Positions 59,590 to 64,000 of a DNA stretch of 64,000 nt are shown in pieces. The position numbers were made by a program, and so were the translations under genes. The notes beneath the pieces are model-generated. The model did not search any database. It saw nothing but the letters and a program-made list of their open reading frames with translations, and was not told the DNA's origin. Every line of letters begins with the position of its first letter. The first letter of the stretch is position 1. Source of the DNA: Infirmifilum sp. NZ (lineage in GTDB: Archaea > Thermoproteota > Thermoprotei > Thermofilales > Thermofilaceae); NCBI RefSeq assembly GCF_022693705.1, contig NZ_CP094288.1, positions 946,443 through 1,010,442 on the forward strand. Reading direction: 5' to 3'.

Positions 59590-60609
59590 CTATTTCCCGA
59601 GGGGCGTTTCCTCTATAATCATGCCGTTGAGAAGGGGGCTTCTCTCGATCACTTTCCCCCTGTTTACGAGGTCGCCTAGGAAGAAGTGCAGAACACCCCT
59701 CGGGTACATGCTCGCAATCTCACTAAACCCGGGTTTAAGCTCGTGGTACTCGACCTCAAGCGTGGTTCCCTCATCGGTCACGAGTTGGTAGGGTCTCGCG
59801 ATCATGGTGGCTGTTCGGTAGTACCTGAGGCCCGTCTGCTGGTAGTCCTTCACCGCCACGGGGCAGAAGTGGACCGTTACGCTGTAGCCTTTCTCCTCCA
59901 CAGCGGCTATTACTTTCAGAGCGGTGGCACTGCTGCCCTCGGCGCTCCTGTAGTCCTTCGACATCCTGAAGCCTCTTAACAGGAGAGAAGAGTAGTTGGT
60001 TTCGGTGAATTCAAGCTCGTTTAAGTTCACAAACTGCAGCTCGTGCTTCTCTGCCAGATCCACCACCTTTAAGAGGCTTTCATCGCCACCCGGGAGAGCG
60101 GGGTATTCGAGCCCGAGATCAAGCTGATCGGCGTACTCCTTCGCCAGCTTGATCTTCTCCTCTAGCACTTCAAGGGGGGCGTGGATCCTCAGCTCGTCGA
60201 GGCCCGCGTCAACAAGGCTCCTTAAGTTCTCCCGCGTGAGCAGGACCCCGCTTGTGTACAGGTGCACGTGGAAGCCCGCACCGAAAACGCTTTTTAAGTA
60301 ATTTATCACACTCACAGCTCTCTTGAGGCGCGACAGCGGCTCCCCGCCCGTGAGGCTTGCTCCTCTCGAGGCGGATCTGAGAACCTCGGCCCTCAGGGTT
60401 TTCTCAAGCATGTCCTCCCCCGTTTGAACCTCATTAACGTACACAATGTCCCTGTTTTTCCGCTCAGTGCTGAGGGGGCAGTAAAAGCAACGGAGCGGGC
60501 ACATACCTGTTAAAAAAACAACGGTTTTTAAGCCCTCTTGGCAGAGCTTGCAACCCGCCGGCAACTCCCCGTATACGATGCTTCCGCTACGTAACCGGCG
60601 AATCCTCAT
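59590..60609 (-). CDS. Radical SAM protein (COG2108 type)
   Basis: A 339-aa iron-sulfur SAM enzyme with the cluster motif TGMCPLRCFYCPLS near residue 35, an ASLTGGEPLSR segment and a TIM-barrel-like body. Two additional cysteines upstream (AGCKLCQEG) could bind a second metal or cluster. The group is related to activating enzymes of glycyl-radical proteins, but its substrate is unknown. It is followed on the same strand by no gene; it shares its first base with the upstream UPF0147 gene. Confidence 0.85.
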   Translation of the reverse strand: MRIRRLRSGSIVYGELPAGCKLCQEGLKTVVFLTGMCPLRCFYCPLSTERKNRDIVYVNEVQTGEDMLEKTLRAEVLRSASRGASLTGGEPLSRLKRAVSVINYLKSVFGAGFHVHLYTSGVLLTRENLRSLVDAGLDELRIHAPLEVLEEKIKLAKEYADQLDLGLEYPALPGGDESLLKVVDLAEKHELQFVNLNELEFTETNYSSLLLRGFRMSKDYRSAEGSSATALKVIAAVEEKGYSVTVHFCPVAVKDYQQTGLRYYRTATMIARPYQLVTDEGTTLEVEYHELKPGFSEIASMYPRGVLHFFLGDLVNRGKVIERSPLLNGMIIEETPLGK

Positions 60610-60872
60610 TAATCCTTAACCTGCTCGAGCAGGGATGTTACCTGCCAGATTTTAGTGCGCGCGAACAGCGGCATGTTAGGGTCGGTTGATATCTCATCCA
60701 GCTTCGAGATAACCGTTGCCGCTCTGAGCCCAGTGGACATTTTCGGATCCATAAGGATCTCTATAGACTCTGTGGCCACTCTCCTGATGTTTCTCGGAAC
60801 CCCCCTGTCATCAGCAATCTGCTTGAGAATTTCAATGGCATTCCTTATCTGAGGAGGCATCTCCTGAGCCAT
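60609..60872 (-). CDS. UPF0147 family protein
   Basis: An 87-aa all-helical protein from the ATG at 60872 (MAQEMPPQIRNAIEILKQIA), with the family segment VPRNIRRVATESIEILMD and ATVISKLDEISTDPNMP. A G-rich stretch just before this ATG and a TATA-like GGTTATATCC about 40 nt upstream support it; an in-frame GTG 12 nt upstream is possible. Function unknown, widely conserved in archaea. Confidence 0.85.
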   Translation of the reverse strand: MAQEMPPQIRNAIEILKQIADDRGVPRNIRRVATESIEILMDPKMSTGLRAATVISKLDEISTDPNMPLFARTKIWQVTSLLEQVKD

Positions 60873-61060
60873 ACCCCCACCCAACCCCCATAGCCCGCTT
60901 GAGGATATAACCTTATTGCCCCAGCACGGGTTAGGGTAGCATACCCTGCCGCCTTTGCCTCCTTGAACCCCACGAAGCGCTCGTGCCCTCGCAGTCTGCT
61001 AGACCGCTCGAGCTACCAGCGCCTTACGGTACATAGACCCAGCCTTCACCCCCTCGGCAA

Positions 61061-61070
61061 CAAATATTAC
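61061..61070 (+). promoter_or_regulatory. TATA box of the flavodiiron gene
   Basis: CAAATATTAC is centred about 28 nt before the ATG at 61094, giving a leaderless or near-leaderless transcript. Confidence 0.5.
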
Positions 61071-61093
61071 GAACGTCTTGCTAAATACTCACA

Positions 61094-62284
61094 ATGAGCG
61101 TAAGAACCCACGTTGCTGAGGTCACGCGCGATCTCTACGTTCTCCGCGTGGACGATGAGAAGATCCGGTACTTCGAAGCTCTATGGGAGATCCCGGAGCG
61201 TATATCCTACAACGCTTACCTTCTCCTTAAGGGCGATCACGTGGTTCTTTTCGACGGGTGGAAGTCCAGCTACTCCACCCTGCTTCTTGAAAGTATCGAA
61301 AAAATCGTGAGCCCACGCGACATAACGGAGGTGGTGGTGCACCACCTCGAGCCTGACCACTCGGGAAGCATCCCAGCGCTACTTAGAGTTAACGAGAAGG
61401 CGGTCTTCATGGGACACCCCCTAGCAGGCAAAATGCTCTCCAGCTTCTACGGCGTGAGCAGGTTTAGGCCAATACCTGACAACTCCCCTCTCGATCTAGG
61501 AACAAAAGCCAGGTTCATTCACATCCCCTGGCTACACTGGCCCGAAACATCCGCGACGTTCTTGGAGGAGGAGGGCGTTCTCCTGACATGCGATGCGTTC
61601 GGGAGCTACTCTCTACCACCCCTCTTCGACGACGATGCTGACCTCGCCGCACTCGAGCAGGCGATAACCAAGTACTTCGTCACAGTGATTGGCCACTATG
61701 CTCCCTTCGTTGGCCGCGCGCTTAGAAAAATGGAGGAGCTATCGATTAGCCCTCGCGTGATTGCTCCGGGCCACGGGACAATATGGCGGCGTAACATCAA
61801 CTGGGTACTAAGCCTGTACGCTAGGCTCAGTGGTGATCAACTGGGGAATAGAGTAACGATCACCTATGTGACCATGTACGGCGGCACTGAGCCGGCCGTC
61901 GAGGCCGTAAAGCAAGCGCTCAGGGAGAGAGGCGTGGAGGTCGCGGTATACCGGTTCTCCGACGAGACCCGAGACAGTATTGCCGAGGCCTTAGCGAGCA
62001 TGGCTCAGTCGAGGCTAGTGGTTCTCGGGGCCGCCACCTACGAGTCCGATGCACAGCCGCTGATGAGGTTCCTGGTGGATCTGATCGGCGAAAAGCTGTC
62101 CTACCGGAAGAATCTCCCCTTCCTTGTGCTCTCACCGTACGGGTGGGGAGGCGTTGCCGGTAAGAAGATTGCGGAGCGTCTCCGATCCTACGGCTTCACG
62201 ACGGTGGAGTTTGTAGAGTGGGAGGGCAGGCTCACCGACCAAGTGGCCGGCAGAATCCGGGATTCGCTGTCGAAACTCACCTAA
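61094..62284 (+). CDS. Flavodiiron protein (FprA-type)
   Basis: Two-domain oxygen- or nitric-oxide-reducing enzyme. The 396-aa protein has an N-terminal metallo-beta-lactamase domain with diiron ligands in VHHLEPDHSGS (near residue 82), TCDAFGS, and a late PGHG segment, followed by a flavodoxin domain (TITYVTMYGGTEPAVEAVKQ, then SPYGWGG). It probably protects this anaerobe from oxygen, together with the oxygen-sensitive 2-oxoacid oxidoreductase chemistry encoded at 11.8-14.8 kb. Confidence 0.92.
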   Translation: MSVRTHVAEVTRDLYVLRVDDEKIRYFEALWEIPERISYNAYLLLKGDHVVLFDGWKSSYSTLLLESIEKIVSPRDITEVVVHHLEPDHSGSIPALLRVNEKAVFMGHPLAGKMLSSFYGVSRFRPIPDNSPLDLGTKARFIHIPWLHWPETSATFLEEEGVLLTCDAFGSYSLPPLFDDDADLAALEQAITKYFVTVIGHYAPFVGRALRKMEELSISPRVIAPGHGTIWRRNINWVLSLYARLSGDQLGNRVTITYVTMYGGTEPAVEAVKQALRERGVEVAVYRFSDETRDSIAEALASMAQSRLVVLGAATYESDAQPLMRFLVDLIGEKLSYRKNLPFLVLSPYGWGGVAGKKIAERLRSYGFTTVEFVEWEGRLTDQVAGRIRDSLSKLT

Positions 62285-62342
62285 AAACAACGAAGGGCGT
62301 AATACCTAAAAATTAATCTGGCTGTTTTCGAGGAGAAAGGTA

Positions 62343-63653
62343 ATGGAGTCGTTGCGTAGCGGTCTTTTAGGCGTGCTCGAGAAGATAAAGAACTCTGTTC
62401 TCCTGGACACTAAAGAGGTCGACGCTATAATCCGGGAGCTACAGAGAGTTCTCCTCAGGGCTGACGTGGATGTTAAACTCGTGCTCGAAGTATCTGAACG
62501 GGTCAAGAAGAAGTTTTTCTCCCAGGAGGTGCCTCCGGGCTTCAGCAAGCGCGAGGTGCTAATAAAGATCCTCTACGACGAGCTCGTGTCGCTTCTGGGA
62601 GGCGAGGCCGCTACCCCCTACACCGTCGAGAGAGTCCCGTTCAGAATCATGCTGGTCGGTATCGAGGGTTCCGGGAAGACGACGACGGCAGCGAAGCTAG
62701 CCAAGTACCTGAAGGAAAGTGGGTATAAGGTTGGTTTAATTGCCGCTGACACGTACAGGCCCGGTGCCTACGATCAGCTCCGGCAGCTTGCTGACGCGAT
62801 AGGCGTCGAGTTCTACGGTGACCCGCAGTCCAAGGACCCCGTCCGCGTAGTAGAAGAGGGGGTGAAGCTGCTCGCGGAGAAGAATATCCAGGTTTTCGTA
62901 ATAGACACGGCGGGGCGCCACAAGGACGAGGAAGCTCTTATGCAAGAGGTCTCCGAAATATACAGTAAGCTCAGGCCTGACGACGTAATTTTGGTTGTCG
63001 ACGCGACTCAAGGAAAGGACGTGGCCAAGCAGGCCAGAGCTTTCAAGGAGGTAGTACCTCTGGGGCACGTCATTGTAACAAAGCTAGATGGCTCGGCCAA
63101 GGGCGGCGGCGCGCTTTCGGCTGTGGCGCAAACGGGCGCCCGCGTGGCCTTTATCGGCACCGGCGAGAAGCTAGATGATTTCGAGGCGTTCGACCCCCAC
63201 AAGTTCGTAGCCAGGCTACTAGGAATGCCCGACCTAGAGGGTATCCTCAGAAGGTTCAAAGCGGCTGAAGAGCGGGAAAGGGAGAGAGCTAAATTGATCG
63301 CAACAGGTAAGATCACACTACTAGACCTTCGCGAACAGCTCCTCGAGCTCAGAAAACTGGGGCCGCTTTCAAAGGTCTTGGAGATGTTCGGCGGACCGCC
63401 TTTACCGGTCAAGGGCTCACTCGAGGGCGGTGAGGAGGAACTGGGTAAATGGATAGCCATCATGAACTCAATGACCGAGGAGGAGCTTCTCAGACCCGAG
63501 ATAATAGACAGGTCCCGCATGCTTAGGATCGCCCGCGGATCAGGAACCACGGTCAGAGATGTCAAAAGGCTACTTGAGTCTTATAATCAGATGAAGAAGC
63601 TGATGAGGCAACTCTACAGGTCTCGAAGACGCATAGCGGGGTTCCCAGCCTGA
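62343..63653 (+). CDS. srp54: Signal recognition particle GTPase SRP54
   Basis: GTPase of SRP that binds signal peptides and helix 8 of the 7S RNA (encoded at 28160). The 436-aa protein has an N domain, the G1 motif GIEGSGKTTTAAKLAKY near residue 104, DTYRPGAYDQL, DTAGRHKDE, TKLDGSAKGGG, and the methionine-rich M domain in the last 120 residues. A GGAG element precedes the ATG. The stop overlaps the next reading frame in a CTGA. Confidence 0.96.
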   Translation: MESLRSGLLGVLEKIKNSVLLDTKEVDAIIRELQRVLLRADVDVKLVLEVSERVKKKFFSQEVPPGFSKREVLIKILYDELVSLLGGEAATPYTVERVPFRIMLVGIEGSGKTTTAAKLAKYLKESGYKVGLIAADTYRPGAYDQLRQLADAIGVEFYGDPQSKDPVRVVEEGVKLLAEKNIQVFVIDTAGRHKDEEALMQEVSEIYSKLRPDDVILVVDATQGKDVAKQARAFKEVVPLGHVIVTKLDGSAKGGGALSAVAQTGARVAFIGTGEKLDDFEAFDPHKFVARLLGMPDLEGILRRFKAAEERERERAKLIATGKITLLDLREQLLELRKLGPLSKVLEMFGGPPLPVKGSLEGGEEELGKWIAIMNSMTEEELLRPEIIDRSRMLRIARGSGTTVRDVKRLLESYNQMKKLMRQLYRSRRRIAGFPA

Positions 63654-64000
63654 AGAGACGGATCGTTGTTTCGGCACCCAGCTCGATCCTTCGCGATGAA
63701 AAGCCGCTACTCGCCAGGACTATCTCGTCCGCGTTTTACCTTTCACACGGTATACGTCGAAACGTCACTCTCGCCATCCACTTAGACAATGGGGACTATC
63801 TGGTAACGTTTTTAGGGGAAAAGTTAAGGCACGTGCACGTAGATGAGCGCTCACTGCTGGGATTAATCAAAAAAATTGAGGTCGCCGTGGAGCGTGGGGT
63901 GAAGAAATCCCGGTTACACGACGGAGTTTTTCTAGAGCGCACCTCGACCTTTGAAGAACGCGTGGACTATGTCGTGGCGCGTAACGGCTCACCGCTCGAA
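63650..64000 (+). CDS. SPOUT methyltransferase, TrmY-like, N-terminal part (3' end outside window)
   Basis: The frame stays open to the window edge and reads KRRIVVSAPSSIL, then AFYLSHGIRRNVTLAIHL, then DERSLLGLIKKI, the layout of TrmY-type SPOUT methylases. No ATG, GTG or TTG lies in frame between the upstream stop (63584-63586) and the conserved part. The only near-cognate codon at the right place is CTG at 63650, overlapping the srp54 stop as CTGA. The protein either starts at CTG or has another unusual start. It is a paralogue of, or close relative to, the TrmY at 47403. Confidence 0.6.
   Translation, partial: MKRRIVVSAPSSILRDEKPLLARTISSAFYLSHGIRRNVTLAIHLDNGDYLVTFLGEKLRHVHVDERSLLGLIKKIEVAVERGVKKSRLHDGVFLERTSTFEERVDYVVARNGSPLE

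Noticed and set aside
60950..61045. tRNA-like sequence on the minus strand (GTAGCTCGAGCGG... TTCAAGG)
   Set aside because: A D-arm-like and a T-loop-like stretch are present but the acceptor ends do not pair and no anticodon stem forms; at best a decayed tRNA.
1..64000. CRISPR arrays, prophage or intact insertion sequences
   Set aside because: No regularly spaced repeats, integrase, capsid or intact transposase gene was seen; the only mobile-element hints are the two short remnants.

Overview
The window looks like a hyperthermophilic crenarchaeon (Thermoproteota), most likely a Thermofilum-type organism. Direct signs are a full-length reverse gyrase, archaeal and eukaryote-like information genes (exosome, Orc1/Cdc6, TFB, aIF2-gamma, Spt4, SRP54, Nep1, Pelota, SBDS, Lsm), TATA boxes about 25 nt upstream of many starts (mostly leaderless genes), GTG and TTG starts, and tRNA genes carrying very short introns, some at non-canonical positions. 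The genus is an inference; the archaeal, hyperthermophilic assignment is firm.

Layout. 1-4.05 kb: proteasome alpha (cut by the edge), SBDS and the exosome operon rrp4-rrp41-rrp42, then a 450-nt scar with a decayed coding remnant, then rpl37ae. 4.0-7.4 kb: ksgA, tRNA-His, dephospho-CoA kinase, a divergent TFB, a stand-alone RAM domain and tRNA-Gly. 7.4-14.8 kb (minus): nadM behind reverse gyrase, then the four-subunit 2-oxoacid:ferredoxin oxidoreductase operon. 14.9-19.2 kb: an HDAC-fold amidohydrolase, small unknowns, an AbrB-type regulator, serS and eIF5A. 19.5-23 kb: an MFS transporter and a two-gene ABC exporter. 23.3-27.7 kb: coaD, a phosphosugar-polyprenol transferase, deoxyhypusine synthase, Spt4, Rpo7 and an orphan cytosine-C5 DNA methyltransferase.

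27.76-28.49 kb holds two structural RNAs in tandem on the minus strand: RNase P RNA (perfect 16-bp terminal helix, P4 pairing, ACAGAA motif) and SRP 7S RNA (helix 1, helix 6 with a GUAG loop, helix 8). 28.7-34 kb: L37e, Lsm, Orc1/Cdc6 and a GPN GTPase between two inverted tRNA-Ser genes, then tRNA-Glu, trpS and tRNA-Lys. 34-37.4 kb (minus): the L22-S3-L29-Rnp1-S17-L14 ribosomal block with a PD-(D/E)xK nuclease at its end. 37.5-43 kb: tRNA-Pro, tRNA-Arg, leuS, a VIT-like membrane protein, DUF211 and agmatinase. 43-51.8 kb: DUF2070 with a duplicated fragment of its own 3' end, trmJ, L10e, S26e, trmY, a 618-residue HTH protein with a decayed anaerobic-RNR-like C-terminus, and Trm14. 51.8-64 kb: pelota-nep1, Rnp4, FAU-1, HIT, aIF2-gamma, argS, tRNA-Phe, radical SAM, UPF0147, flavodiiron protein, SRP54 and a truncated SPOUT methylase.

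How they work together. Nearly everything serves translation, RNA processing and RNA modification. RNase P is represented by its RNA and two proteins (Rnp1, Rnp4). SRP is represented by its RNA and SRP54. Hypusination is represented by eIF5A and deoxyhypusine synthase. CoA synthesis is represented by its last two enzymes. Genes are tightly packed, with many 3' overlaps between convergent neighbours. Accessory traces are limited: two related decayed coding remnants, a partial gene duplication, an orphan DNA methyltransferase and the transporter block.
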